Origin: Paraburkholderia dilworthii
GTDB taxonomy: Bacteria > Pseudomonadota > Gammaproteobacteria > Burkholderiales > Burkholderiaceae
Assembly (NCBI RefSeq): GCF_000472525.1
Contig: NZ_AWZT01000045.1
Span: 1 to 56,224, forward strand
Reading direction: 5' to 3'
DNA: 56,224 nt
The notes below the pieces were generated by a model. It was given only the letters and a program-made list of their open reading frames with translations, had not been told where the DNA came from and made no database searches. Positions within the stretch are counted from its first letter, which is position 1. Each line of letters opens with the position of its first letter. The translations under genes were made by a program, and so were the position numbers. This document shows, in pieces, positions 1-9,341 of the stretch.

Positions 1-159
1 TTCCCGCATTCACCGAGGCCGTCCAATGGTCTGCCCTTCACAACAGTGATCCGGCAAGCAACTGGATGCGGGAGATAATATTGCAGGAGGCGTCACGCAT
101 GATTCCTCCGCGTGAGGCCACGCGAAGACCAATCCACCCAAGTTAGGAAATAAGATCTT

Positions 160-396
160 TCAGCAAGGTCTTTGCGGCATGGATTTGCGGGGTTTCGAGG
201 GTTTTGTGGCGACATAACGGGTATCGCCACACCAGGCCTGATTCGGCGCAGTGACGGCAAGCGCCTGATCGAGCAGGTTCGGCGCGACCGGCAAGCCGTG
301 TGTCAATCGGGTTGTTGCCTTGAATTTGCGTTTTTGGTTGCTACGCAACCTTCGCTTACGACGCAGTCTCATTATCGGATGTACGCCGACGTCCAA
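160..396 (-). pseudogene. IS3-family transposase (orfB) fragment
   Basis: A short reading frame resembles the start of the DDE catalytic domain of IS3-family OrfB proteins: a run ending in APNQAWCGDTRYVAT, close to the usual PNQ-WxxDITY block that carries the first catalytic Asp. Nothing that looks like the rest of the transposase (second Asp, Glu) follows, and no orfA is visible, so this is a remnant. It lies at the edge of the window with other IS debris. The remaining sequence from 1 to 160 shows no recognisable gene. Confidence 0.55.
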
Positions 397-620
397 GCCA
401 TGCGCTACGACGTGCCTTGCAGGCGTTCGGCCCCATAACTCTCGCGGGAGCGCTGATGTGCGGCAGTATCTCCACCTCAGGCCGGGCCCCTGCTGCGCGC
501 GGTGACGCCGCCATCGCTCTATCGACGAATCAGAGACATAGTGCGGCTAGATAGTCAATCCTGAAAAATTCAGTTTGCGGTATCGAGCCAAGCCAAGGTG
601 CGTCTCTCGGCGAACAGGAA

Positions 621-1134
621 TCAGATCGTCGAAAGCGGTTGTGCCGAGCAAGCGGTCGGCTGCGGCGTGGCATTGGCGGGTCCATGCAGCACCGCGAGGA
701 TAAAAAAATCAGGCCCCAGGCCCAGACGGACGATGGCGCGCAGCAACCAGCGCAGGTTGCAACCGGCAGCGCACAGTACCGCGGGTGGCGCATCGTCGGT
801 TTGCCCTTTAAGCCAGCAACGCCGCATGCCGTGGTCGTCCTTCACATCGCCGATGACCGGTTCGATCGCGTGCCGTCGCTTGAGCCAACGTCGCTGCGTG
901 CTGGTCAGGGCCTTCCGTTTGCCGCGATGAATCAGTTGTACTGATTAACGCCCCGGACCCGACATCGACCAGCACGGCCGTCGGTTGCGGCGTACCCGTC
1001 AGATGCTGCAACAGAAAGGGGCTCTGTTCGAGTTGCTCCGCCAGCGTGTGGCCGTCGTATGGGTTGCCTGCGAACGCCCGTGCGCCGACGATCAGTCCTT
1101 GTTTCGCCGTGGTCGCGAGTTTTCTTGACGTCAT
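621..1134 (-). pseudogene. IS5-family transposase remnant, frameshifted
   Basis: Two pieces in different frames resemble an IS5/IS1106-type transposase. The upstream piece (about 1134-945) carries the GLIVGARAFAGNPYDGHTL block that precedes the second catalytic region. The downstream piece (about 845-640) carries the C-terminal CWLKGQ...NLRWLLRAIVRLGL block. The sequence between them is disrupted, and the N-terminal part with the first Asp is absent. It is non-functional debris flanking the nif region. Confidence 0.6.
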
Positions 1135-1493
1135 GTCGGGTAGCCCCTATACATTTGCTGCATAGCGCCTCGCTCAGAACCGTGCATGTGCTTTTAATAC
1201 ACAGCTCAATGCTTTCAACGCACCCGATTGGGGAGGCGGTTTCGTCACCGTTAGACCACGACTATGGATTTATTGGTGGCATGACCAGATTGGCCCGCGC
1301 ACTCGATCCTCCGTCCACACGACGAATGCTTCGCGTAGCCTCAATCATCCTGGGTTCCCTTCTGCAGAGTAGACAAATCGTGGGTTGATTTGAGCCACGT
1401 CAACGGAACTCGCGTTCCCAGCGGAATCCGCACGGCGAGATCACAAAAGGAGAAGATAAGTAAAACAAGGCACTATAGTTTCACGGTCCTGCC
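1135..1493. other. nifA upstream region
   Basis: No coding sequence is recognised here. I looked for a -24/-12 element and for TGT-N10-ACA sites in front of nifA and found no convincing match. A purine-rich AAAAGGAGAAG stretch at about 1445-1455 looks like a ribosome binding site but lies about 40 nt before the first ATG at 1494. So nifA here is not obviously autoactivated, and its true start is uncertain. Confidence 0.4.
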
Positions 1494-3389
1494 ATGAAAA
1501 GGCGTTATCTCTTGAAGTCAGCCGATGAAATTGGGCGCGAAATCGAGGATGATATGCAACACAATACTCGTAAATCCGAACACGGTGACAGGGAGGATGG
1601 TCACAACAACGGAGACGTCGTCATGCTGCATATCGCTTCGGTACGGGAAAGGCCCGGCTCAAAGTCCGAGACGGACCACGCGGTTCCTATTGTGCAGTGG
1701 TACGAGAGCGCCCTTACCGGCACCTTGGAAATATCGAAGGTGCTTACTGGCCCCTGCGGGCTCGAAGTCATGCTGGCCAACGTCGTCGATCTCCTGCAAT
1801 CGTTTGTGCAGATGCGGGTCGGTATCGTCTCTCTCTTCGACGATGATGGCGTACCGGACATTACCGTTGGCGCCGGCTGGAGCGAAGGCACCGATGAGCG
1901 CTACCGGATGCGCCTGCCGCAGAAGGCAATTGACCAGATCATGGCGACGGACAGCCCGCTCGTCGCCGAGAACGTGGCGGTGCATTCGGGCTTCAGTGCG
2001 GCGGACATGGGCGTGCTCGGTGCTTCCGACGACATGCGAGTGTCGTTCATCGGCGTTCCTATTCGCATCGACGCGAAGGTCGTAGGCACGCTGACCATCG
2101 ACCGCGTCGTGGACAATGGGTCGAACTTCCGGCTCGATTGCGACATGCGGCTGCTTACCTTGGTCGCCAACCTGGTGGCGCAGACGGTGAAGCTGCATCG
2201 CTTACTCAAGAGTGACCGCGAGCGACTGATGGCGGGGAGGGACGGGCTGCAAAAACAAATGTCCGAGCTCAAGTATCCTGCGCAGGACCGAAAGAAGTTT
2301 CAGGTCGAGGGGATCATTGGCGACAGCCCGGCGCTGCGCGGCCTGCTCGAGAAGATCGCAGTGGTAGCCAAATCGAACAGCACAGTTCTGTTGCGCGGCG
2401 AATCCGGTACCGGGAAGGAGCTGGTCGCCAAGGCCCTTCACGAGCTGTCGCCGCGAGCCAAGCGGCCCTTCATCAAGCTCAATTGCGCGGCGCTCCCTGA
2501 GACGGTGCTGGAATCCGAATTGTTCGGTCATGAGAAGGGTGCCTTTACCAGCGCCTTCAATTCGCGCAAGGGGCGCTTCGAGCTCGCCGACAAGGGGACG
2601 CTGTTTCTTGACGAAATCGGCGAGATCTCGGCCTCGTTCCAGGCAAAGCTGCTGCGCGTCCTGCAGGAGCAAGAATTCGAGCGCGTCGGCAGCAACCAGA
2701 CCATTAAGGTCGATGTTCGCGTGGTTGCCGCCACGAATAAGAACCTGGAAGACGCTGTGGCAAGGAACGAGTTCCGCGCTGACCTCTATTATCGCATCAG
2801 CGTGGTTCCCTTACTGCTGCCGCCGTTGCGCGAAAGGCGCAGTGATATCCCGCTGCTCGCCGTTGAGTTTCTCAAGAACTTCAACCGCGAGAACGGCCGT
2901 ACGCTGACCTTCGATGCGAGTGCGATTGAAGTATTGATGAACTGCGGTTTTCCCGGCAACGTCCGTGAGCTCGAGAATTGCGTGCAGCGGACTGCGACCC
3001 TGGCGCCGGGACTATCGATCGTGAGAAACGACTTTGCCTGCTCCCACGGCCAGTGCCTTTCCGCGATGCTATGGAAGAGCGGACCGGAAGAGATGGCGCT
3101 GCAGGCCGGGCCGATCGTACCAGTGCAAGTGAAACCGGGCACGCCCCAGGCCGAGGCTGCTACGTCTGGCGCAGTTGCGGTCCCGCCTGTCGACAGCGAG
3201 CAGGCCTCGCTAGCGCCTGGCGGCGCAGCCTTCGGAAGCGGTGCGAAGATTTCCAACCGCGAGCGTCTCATCGCCGCCATGGAAAGGTCCGGCTGGGTGC
3301 AGGCAAGGGCGGCGCGACTGCTTGGACTGACGCCGCGCCAGATTGGCTACGCGCTGAGGAAATACGGTGTCGAGATCAAGCGTTTCTGA
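1494..3389 (+). CDS. nifA: NifA, sigma-54-dependent nif activator
   Basis: This is the enhancer-binding protein that activates RpoN promoters of nif/fix operons. The 631-residue frame has an N-terminal GAF domain (about 75-220), an AAA+ domain with Walker A GESGTGKE (about 302) and Walker B FLDEIGE (about 372), and a C-terminal Fis-type helix-turn-helix (about 590-631). Four cysteines at about 483, 495, 515 and 520 give the Cys-X11-Cys-X19-Cys-X4-Cys signature of the oxygen-sensitive NifA class, which in rhizobia does not need NifL. The sigma-54-contacting loop reads GAFTSA instead of GAFTGA. Internal in-frame ATGs (for example 1554 and 1623) are alternative starts; 1494 is only the longest. 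A decayed copy of its 3' end lies before nifB at 13350. Confidence 0.95.
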   Translation: MKRRYLLKSADEIGREIEDDMQHNTRKSEHGDREDGHNNGDVVMLHIASVRERPGSKSETDHAVPIVQWYESALTGTLEISKVLTGPCGLEVMLANVVDLLQSFVQMRVGIVSLFDDDGVPDITVGAGWSEGTDERYRMRLPQKAIDQIMATDSPLVAENVAVHSGFSAADMGVLGASDDMRVSFIGVPIRIDAKVVGTLTIDRVVDNGSNFRLDCDMRLLTLVANLVAQTVKLHRLLKSDRERLMAGRDGLQKQMSELKYPAQDRKKFQVEGIIGDSPALRGLLEKIAVVAKSNSTVLLRGESGTGKELVAKALHELSPRAKRPFIKLNCAALPETVLESELFGHEKGAFTSAFNSRKGRFELADKGTLFLDEIGEISASFQAKLLRVLQEQEFERVGSNQTIKVDVRVVAATNKNLEDAVARNEFRADLYYRISVVPLLLPPLRERRSDIPLLAVEFLKNFNRENGRTLTFDASAIEVLMNCGFPGNVRELENCVQRTATLAPGLSIVRNDFACSHGQCLSAMLWKSGPEEMALQAGPIVPVQVKPGTPQAEAATSGAVAVPPVDSEQASLAPGGAAFGSGAKISNRERLIAAMERSGWVQARAARLLGLTPRQIGYALRKYGVEIKRF

Positions 3390-4199
3390 AAGTACTGTCG
3401 GACTTGCGGCGTGTCGGGGCCGCGACATCGCGACTGATGCGAACAGCTCAGACAAGTCAAGCCAGGGTTTGGCGCGGACCATGGCATGATCACGATCGGA
3501 AGCGGCCCCGCGTCGGCGCCAATTCGGTAATCGTCGAGAACAGCCCGGCCGACCTCAGGGGCGGTCAGTACCTCGACGAAGGTGCTGCGAACGCGGCGCT
3601 GTCATCGCCGGTTCGCCGGCCGCGTCGCGCTCGACCATCAGCTCACACTGATGCGCTCGGCGACACAAGCGGTGCTGTTTGACCGCGTTGCATTTGTGGA
3701 GGCGCGCCCGGGGTCATATTAGCGAGGCGACTCTGTCGCGCGCCAACAAGATTGCGCGTCGTCTGGGGGCCGTGGGCAAATCAAGGCGAATCCCGGGCAG
3801 AAGAAACATTTGCCGCCGTTGCGTGGTCAGCCGGCCTGATAGCAAGAAAAAACGCTGACAAGACGAGAAGAGTCGACCGATTGCCCAGTGCATCATGACG
3901 TGATGGCACGACAGCTTAGAGCGTGGTCGGCAAAGCCCGGGATCGTCCGGTCCGAGCACCGTCGGGTGCGCGAAAGCGACGGGGAACCGATCAGCGAACC
4001 CCGTCAGGCACAGCGGCACAGCCACATTGAAAGTCCCAACGTACGGTTGCAATCTACCGACCCATCATCACCGATTGAAAAGTTGGCAAACTGAAGGTGC
4101 CCATGTACTGACATTCGTGAGTCGAAGTTGGGACTGACCGCGGCTGGCCGCAATGGCCAACATTAAGACATCAGTAAAAGCAAGCGACGACCCAAGTTC
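3390..4199. other. Gene-poor stretch after nifA
   Basis: I see no gene that I can support in these roughly 800 bases. Several overlapping frames of 60-110 codons exist on both strands, but none has a recognisable motif, a good start or family resemblance. It may hold eroded IS sequence. Confidence 0.4.
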
Positions 4200-4949
4200 G
4201 TTTCTCACGCATCACTACCCGTCTGCCCCGCCCGGCTCGATTCCGCCAAGGTATCGTGTGAGAATTCGCCCAGAATTTCTCACTATCTCCGCCCAAGCGG
4301 GGTCCAGTCTCTCGCGGGGCATGGTCAGCGTAACGACACCGGCGAGTTGCCCAGACGGGCCGAACACCGGCGCGGCGATGCCTGCCAATTGAGGATCGCG
4401 GTCTCCTGCTAGCGCGATGACTTGCTGGCGGCGGATGTGTTGACCGAGTGCCTCGTCGCCTTCGTGGCAGTAGGCTTGCAACACCCGGCCTCCTGCCACG
4501 ATCCAGCGGCACTAGCTCGCCCGCGCGGATGTGGTCTCGCACAGGCTGTGGCGAGTCGACGCGATACAGGCATATCCGTCGCGCACCTTGACGTACGTGA
4601 AACGCGGCGCTCTCACGGGTTGCGGCCACCAGTTCGTGCAGCACGGGCATCACCAGCGACTCGCTGGAGGACGATTGCGCATAGACGGCATGCAGTCTGC
4701 GACGCCGGACCCCAGCACGTAGCAGCCATCGGCGCGGCGCACCATGAGATGCGCATGTTCCAGCGACGCGAGCAGGCGCAGCACGGTGCTCTTGTACAGG
4801 CGCCTGCGTTCCGCGAGCGCGCTAAATGACAGCACGGGCGTGCCGTTGCCGAAGGCAGCCAGCAGGGTCAGCGCACGGTCGACTGCTGCCACGCCGCCGG
4901 CTGCCAGATTGTCGTCGGCCAACGATGCGATGGCGGGCTGTTTGGACAT
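4200..4949 (-). pseudogene. IclR-family transcriptional regulator, frameshifted
   Basis: The 5' part (4949 to about 4700) encodes an IclR-type winged helix: a VDRALTLLAAFG start followed by LYKSTVLRLLASLE and YVLGSG. The effector-domain middle (ATRESAAFHVRQG) continues in a second frame, and the C-terminal part (about 4499-4215, with GQHIRRQQ and ELAGIAAPVF-like sequence) in a third. At least two single-base shifts, near 4700 and near 4500, therefore break the gene. IclR proteins usually control carbon catabolism genes; no target is evident. It sits just downstream of the fixABCX operon on the same strand. Confidence 0.7.
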
Positions 4950-5041
4950 CGTACCTCTCCTCAGCCGGACCGTTGCAGCAACGCTTCCACTACGCCGAAG
5001 CCGAGGTGATCTGCCGGGTCGAGCCGCCGTAGTTGTGTGAT

Positions 5042-5443
5042 CTACTGTGTGGCGGTTTCGCGTTCGCCGCGCCGCAGGCCGATGACGGCGAGCGCCTTTA
5101 GCGTGAACAGCCAGAAGCGGGCGGGACCGGGCGCGTGGAAGTTCGCATCGCCGGCTTGTACCATCTGCCAGTCCTCATTCAATCCGGCGGCATGCGCAGC
5201 TGCTTTGAGTCCCAGATGGGCCGCGTGCTCTGCCTCATCGAGTTCCCGGCGTCCGGCATGGAATTTGTAGAGCAGATAGTAGGCGGCAAGGCTTCGCGGA
5301 GAGGTCAGCGTGACGCTCCACAGGACTGCGACGATCTGCTCGGCCGGCGCGCCATGCAGGCCCTCGATGAGACGCCGGCCGGAAGCCGACACCTCGCCTC
5401 CGAACTGTTCGTTCGACTCGACCCCGGTCAGCAGGTTCACCAC
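5042..5443 (-). CDS. Small helical (TPR-like) nif-associated protein, interrupted by TAG
   Basis: This 133-residue protein of unknown function is the last gene of the nifV-fix operon. Its start is a GTG at 5443 that overlaps the stop of the preceding ferredoxin gene. Helical, Ala-rich sequence around FWLFTLKALAVIGLRRGE resembles the protein at 16042-16629 (FYLFTLKGLAYLNMRLGD), so the two are probably paralogues. The TAG at 5042-5044 is followed, in the same frame, by 26 further codons up to TGA at 4961, and these include QLRRLDPADHLG, matching ELRRLDPEDRVG of the paralogue. The stop therefore looks like a recent nonsense mutation (or a readthrough site) that removes the last helix. Confidence 0.6.
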   Translation of the reverse strand: MVNLLTGVESNEQFGGEVSASGRRLIEGLHGAPAEQIVAVLWSVTLTSPRSLAAYYLLYKFHAGRRELDEAEHAAHLGLKAAAHAAGLNEDWQMVQAGDANFHAPGPARFWLFTLKALAVIGLRRGERETATQ

Positions 5444-5763
5444 ACCGTCTCCGCGACGATGAGGCGCTGCACCGGTTCGCCGCCTTCAAGTTGACGCGTG
5501 AAGATTTTCTCCACGTCGGCCATCGTCACGCCGCTGTGTAGCACCGCGTCGGGATAGATGAGCACGGTCGCGCCCTGATCGCACGGGCCGAGATAGCCCG
5601 AACACGTGATCGCGACGGTATCGGGCGCCTGGCGTTTCTGCTGGTCAGCCCAGAATGCCTTCAGCAGCGCGGTCGAGCCCTTGCCGCCTGCGCAGGCGAC
5701 GCGCGGATGCTGCGGCGGCCGGTTCTGGGTGCAAGCAAACACATGTCGTTCAGGTCTGGCCAT
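5437..5763 (-). CDS. Thioredoxin-like [2Fe-2S] ferredoxin
   Basis: This 108-residue protein has the four-cysteine pattern of the thioredoxin-fold [2Fe-2S] ferredoxins (Shethna protein type): HVFACTQNRP near the start, RVACAGGKG about a dozen residues later, then TCSGYLGPCDQG in the second half. It probably shuttles electrons to or from the FixABCX complex or nitrogenase. The ATG at 5763 is chosen because MARPERHVFACT is the normal N-terminus and GAGGA lies just upstream. The longer frame to 5964 overlaps fixX and is not used. It sits 11 nt after fixX and overlaps the next gene. Confidence 0.85.
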   Translation of the reverse strand: MARPERHVFACTQNRPPQHPRVACAGGKGSTALLKAFWADQQKRQAPDTVAITCSGYLGPCDQGATVLIYPDAVLHSGVTMADVEKIFTRQLEGGEPVQRLIVAETVW

Positions 5764-5774
5764 GACGATGTTCC

Positions 5775-6074
5775 TCAACCGAACTTGAACAGGATGCCGT
5801 GACCACCGCGCGGGTAGTCCCACTCGATATTCTGGTGGTCGGTACAGAGGATGCGGCAGCTGCCGCATTCGAGGCAGCCGTCGGTGATCAGCGTCACCGC
5901 GCCGTTGTCTTCGGCCTTGTAGCACGAGGCCGGGCAGACGAAGGTGCAACTTTTCGCGCTGCATTCGCTCTGGCAGACGTCGCCATTCTTGATGTGGACG
6001 TGCGGCCGTCCGGCATCGACGCGGTAACGGTTCTGGAACAGCTTTTCCTCTACGTTGACGGGTGGGGTGCTCAT
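5775..6074 (-). CDS. fixX: FixX, ferredoxin-like protein of the FixABCX complex
   Basis: A 99-residue ferredoxin-like subunit that partners FixC. Cysteines in CSAKSCTFVCPASCY and in CLECGSCRILC match the FixX arrangement that coordinates a [4Fe-4S] cluster. In the electron-bifurcating FixABCX complex it receives electrons from FixC (ETF:quinone oxidoreductase branch). The start overlaps the end of fixC by four bases (ATGA), indicating translational coupling. The length is normal. Confidence 0.95.
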   Translation of the reverse strand: MSTPPVNVEEKLFQNRYRVDAGRPHVHIKNGDVCQSECSAKSCTFVCPASCYKAEDNGAVTLITDGCLECGSCRILCTDHQNIEWDYPRGGHGILFKFG

Positions 6075-7381
6075 CGGAAGGCCCTCAGGAGTTTGTAGGC
6101 ATCACCCACGATGCCAGAAAGCGAACGGGCTTTGCGGAAGCTCGAAAAAATCTCGCGCTCCTTGCTTTTCTTGTCCTTACCGTCGACCGTGATCATTGTG
6201 CGCGCGGCGCGCGCCATGAGGTCGGGGTAGGTCGTGAAGAACTGCGGATTTTTGTGCAGCACTGCTGGCATGTCGCGGTACTTGTGCAGGTCTTTCATTA
6301 CGAAGCTCTGATCAAGCGCGGCTTTGTAGGCCTTGAGCGTGCGGGCGCGGTAGCCGTGGCCCGCGGCTTTCGCGTGGATCACCGTTTCGGCGGCGAGGCG
6401 TCCCGAGGTCATCGCGAGGTTCGATCCTTCTCGGTGCACGGAGTTCACGAAACCGCCTGAGTCGCCAACGATCATCCAGCCGTTGCCGTAGACCTGCGGG
6501 ATTGCGTGAAAACCGCCTTCGGGAATCAGATGCGCGCAATACTCTTTCATCTCGCCGTCCGCAATCAGCGGTGCGATCGACGGGTGTTGCTTCATCTTTT
6601 CGAGGAGCACATAGGGGCTCGTGCGGTTGGGGTTTTTCCTGAAGTCGCTCAGCATGCAGCCCACGCCTATGGTGAGCGATTCCTTGTTGGTATAGAGGAA
6701 GCCAGTGCCCATCATGCCGTCGGTGATACTGCCGACCATCTCGATCACGACGCCGTCGTCTTCGCCGACGTTGAAGCGCTGGCGGATCGTCTCCTCGGGC
6801 ATGAAGAGAATCTCCTTGACGGCGAGCGCAACGTTGCCGGCCCCGATCTCTCCATGAAAGCCCGCCTTGCGCGCTAGCGTCGAATTCACGCCGTCGGCGA
6901 GCACCACCACGTCGGCATAGACATCGCCGTGCTCGCGGTCGCACTGCACGCCGACCACCAGGTCGCCGTCCATGATCAGTTCCTTCGCCGTGGTCTCGCA
7001 GAGCAGCAGTGCGCCAGCTTCGCGCACTTTCGATGAAAACCACTTGTCGAACTGCGCGCGGATGATCGTGTAGCGGTTATAGGGCGGCTTGTTGTATTCC
7101 TCGCTGCGCACATGTGTACCAACAAACGACGTGTCGTCGAGCATCCACATTCGCTGCTCGATGATGTGGCGCTCCAGCGGCGCATCGTCGCGGAAGTCCG
7201 GGATGATCTCTTCGAGCGCCTTCGCGTACAGGATCGCACCTTGAACGTTTTTGCTGCCCGGATATTCGCCCCGCTCGATCTGCAGCACTTCCAGGCCTGC
7301 CTTGGCCATCGTGTAAGCGGCAGCGTTGCCGGACGGACCGGCACCGACCACGATCGCATCGAAGTGTGAAAGTTTTTTCAT
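6071..7381 (-). CDS. fixC: FixC, ETF:quinone oxidoreductase-like flavoprotein
   Basis: A 436-residue FAD protein. The N-terminal dinucleotide-binding motif is VVGAGPSGNAAAYTMAKAG (about residues 11-29), and the GWMIVGDSGGFVNSVHREG region in the middle is the second FAD-binding block of the FixC/ETF-QO family. With FixA, FixB and FixX it forms the membrane-associated complex that bifurcates NADH electrons to quinone and to low-potential ferredoxin/flavodoxin for nitrogenase. It overlaps fixX by four bases and starts 11 nt after fixB. It appears intact. Confidence 0.97.
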   Translation of the reverse strand: MKKLSHFDAIVVGAGPSGNAAAYTMAKAGLEVLQIERGEYPGSKNVQGAILYAKALEEIIPDFRDDAPLERHIIEQRMWMLDDTSFVGTHVRSEEYNKPPYNRYTIIRAQFDKWFSSKVREAGALLLCETTAKELIMDGDLVVGVQCDREHGDVYADVVVLADGVNSTLARKAGFHGEIGAGNVALAVKEILFMPEETIRQRFNVGEDDGVVIEMVGSITDGMMGTGFLYTNKESLTIGVGCMLSDFRKNPNRTSPYVLLEKMKQHPSIAPLIADGEMKEYCAHLIPEGGFHAIPQVYGNGWMIVGDSGGFVNSVHREGSNLAMTSGRLAAETVIHAKAAGHGYRARTLKAYKAALDQSFVMKDLHKYRDMPAVLHKNPQFFTTYPDLMARAARTMITVDGKDKKSKEREIFSSFRKARSLSGIVGDAYKLLRAFR

Positions 7382-7392
7382 CGTGATTCTCC

Positions 7393-8496
7393 TCAGGCGG
7401 CCTGCTTGCGGCGCCGGGACAAATGCTCCGCAAAAGCCTGCTTCAGCGCGGGCAACACTTGCAACGCATTGCCGACGATGCCGTAGTGCGCGAAATCAAA
7501 GATGGGTGCGTTGGCGTCGGTGTTGATCGCAACGATCACGTCCGCGCTTTCCATGCCCACGCGGTGCTGGATCGCGCCGGATATGCCGGCGGCGATGTAG
7601 AGCTTGGGCCGCACCGTCTTGCCGGTCTGTCCCACCTGGCGCTCCCCGTCGACCCATCCGGCCTGCACGCATGGCCGGGTCGCACCCACTTCGCCGCCGA
7701 GCACGTTCGCCAGTTCGAACGCCAGGTGGAAGTTCTCCGGGCTCTTCAACCCCTTGCCGCCGCTCACTATCACATCGGCATAGGGCAGGTTGATCCGGTT
7801 GCTGCTCGCATCCGGGATAAAGTCGAGCAACCTCGTGACGATGTCCGTCTCGATCATCCCAAGCGTTCCATGGACGATGTTGCCGGTGCGTTCGGCGTCG
7901 CGCAGCGGCATCGGCATCACGCGCGGGCGCACCGTCGCCATCTGCGGACGGTAAGCGAGCGTCATGATCGTGCACAACAGCGAGCCGCCAAAGGTGGGGC
8001 GTGTCGCCGCCAGCGCCCGCGACGCGGGATCGATGCTGAGTTCGGTGCAATCAGCGGTCAGCCCGGTCAGGAGGGTCGTCGCTACGGAGCCCGCGAGGTC
8101 ACGCCCCATCGACGTCGCGCCCAGCAGCAGGATCTCGGGCTGATGCCGGTTGACGAGGTCGGTCAGCCCTTTTGTGAACGGCTCGTTGCGATAGCCCTGC
8201 AAGACTGGGTCGTGGATGATGTACGCATCGTCCGCGCCGTAAGTGAAGGCTTCTGCCGCGAACTGTTCGAGCGGTTCGGTCGCTCCGCCGAGCACGGCGG
8301 CGCCAACTCGGCTGCCGAGCGTGTCGGCCAGTTTGCGTGCTTCACCGAGCAGTTCCCACGAGACGCTGTGCACGTGTCCGCGGTCGTGCTCGATAAAGAC
8401 CCAGACGCCTTTGTAGGCTTTCAGGTGTTCCGGCAGTTCGAGGTTGCGTCGTGCGCGGCCGGCAGGTTTCTTCGCGGGGGATGCGGGTGCGTTCAT
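7393..8496 (-). CDS. fixB: FixB, electron transfer flavoprotein alpha subunit
   Basis: A 367-residue ETF-alpha homologue. The C-terminal FAD-binding domain carries VVSGGKGLKSPENF-type sequence (IVSGGKGLK), then LYIAAGISGAIQHRVGM and IVAINTDANAPIF, which contact FAD. The N-terminal half has the ETF fold, with the LLLGATSMGRDLAG segment. It pairs with FixA to form the bifurcating heterodimer. Its start overlaps the fixA stop (ATGA). It has full length and no obvious lesion. Confidence 0.97.
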   Translation of the reverse strand: MNAPASPAKKPAGRARRNLELPEHLKAYKGVWVFIEHDRGHVHSVSWELLGEARKLADTLGSRVGAAVLGGATEPLEQFAAEAFTYGADDAYIIHDPVLQGYRNEPFTKGLTDLVNRHQPEILLLGATSMGRDLAGSVATTLLTGLTADCTELSIDPASRALAATRPTFGGSLLCTIMTLAYRPQMATVRPRVMPMPLRDAERTGNIVHGTLGMIETDIVTRLLDFIPDASSNRINLPYADVIVSGGKGLKSPENFHLAFELANVLGGEVGATRPCVQAGWVDGERQVGQTGKTVRPKLYIAAGISGAIQHRVGMESADVIVAINTDANAPIFDFAHYGIVGNALQVLPALKQAFAEHLSRRRKQAA

Positions 8497-9341
8497 GACC
8501 CCTCCTTCATAAGCAGGTCAGCTTCCAGGGTGGGATGGCGCGTGAAGATCTTTTGCAGCAGATTCACCGACACGTCGCAAAGACTCGATGCGTCGAGGTC
8601 GAGCATCTCCGCTTTCTCGCTGCGCGGCGTCGGTCCAAAGACTTTGCTGACCACTGTGGGGGAGCCCTTCAGCCCGATTTTGCTGAGGTCTTCGATGCCG
8701 GCCTGTTCGCAGTTCCATTTGCGCACCGGACAGCCGGCCGCATGAATCATCGCGGGCAGCGTCGCAAAACGCAGTTCGTTGGTGTTCTCCAGCATTGTGA
8801 TCAGGCACGGCAGCGTAGTCCTGAGCACCTGCACGCCGCCCTCGGCGCGCCGCTCGACGGTGATCGTTCGCGCATCGAGAGCGGTCTCGACGATGCGCGA
8901 CACATAGGTCAGCAGTTGCAGCCCTAGGCGTTTGGCGATGCCGGGGCCAACCTGCGCGGTGTCGCCGTCGATCGTCTGCTTGCCAGTGAACACGATGTCC
9001 ACCGCCTGCTCCTTCGCGATCTGCTGGATACCTGCTGCCAGCGCGTACGACGTAGCGAGCGTATCCGCGCCCGCAAATGCGCGGTCGGTGAGTAGCACGG
9101 CCTCGTCCGCGCCGAAGCTGATGCACTTGCGCAACGCTTCCTCGGCCTGCGGCGGACCCATGCAAAGCATCGTGACCTTGCCGCCGAAGCGGTCCTTCAG
9201 TCGCAGCGCCTCTTCGAGTGAAAACAGGTCATAAGGGTTGACGATCGCCGGAACACCCTGGCGCATGATCGTGTTGGTGACCGGATGAACGCGGATCTGT
9301 GTCGAGTCCGGGACCTGCTTGATGCAGACGACGATGTGCAT
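8493..9341 (-). CDS. fixA: FixA, electron transfer flavoprotein beta subunit
   Basis: This 282-residue ETF-beta homologue begins MHIVVCIKQVPDST at 9341, with CGGAGC just upstream as ribosome binding site. ALAAGIQQIAKEQAVD and the FTGKQTIDGDTAQVGP nucleotide-binding motif are present. It oxidises NADH and passes electrons into the FixB/FixC branches. There is no stop codon between the upstream NifW coding sequence and this start, so one uninterrupted frame runs from 9698 to 8493. FixA is assumed to initiate on its own start. The gene overlaps fixB by four bases. Confidence 0.95.
   Translation of the reverse strand: MHIVVCIKQVPDSTQIRVHPVTNTIMRQGVPAIVNPYDLFSLEEALRLKDRFGGKVTMLCMGPPQAEEALRKCISFGADEAVLLTDRAFAGADTLATSYALAAGIQQIAKEQAVDIVFTGKQTIDGDTAQVGPGIAKRLGLQLLTYVSRIVETALDARTITVERRAEGGVQVLRTTLPCLITMLENTNELRFATLPAMIHAAGCPVRKWNCEQAGIEDLSKIGLKGSPTVVSKVFGPTPRSEKAEMLDLDASSLCDVSVNLLQKIFTRHPTLEADLLMKEGS

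Noticed and set aside
3714..4094. Frames on both strands after nifA as genes
   Set aside because: No motif, no ribosome site and no supporting neighbour; compositionally like shadows or old IS debris.
7423..8745. 440-codon plus-strand open frame across fixB and fixA
   Set aside because: Antisense shadow of fixB/fixA; Arg/His-rich with no recognisable domain.
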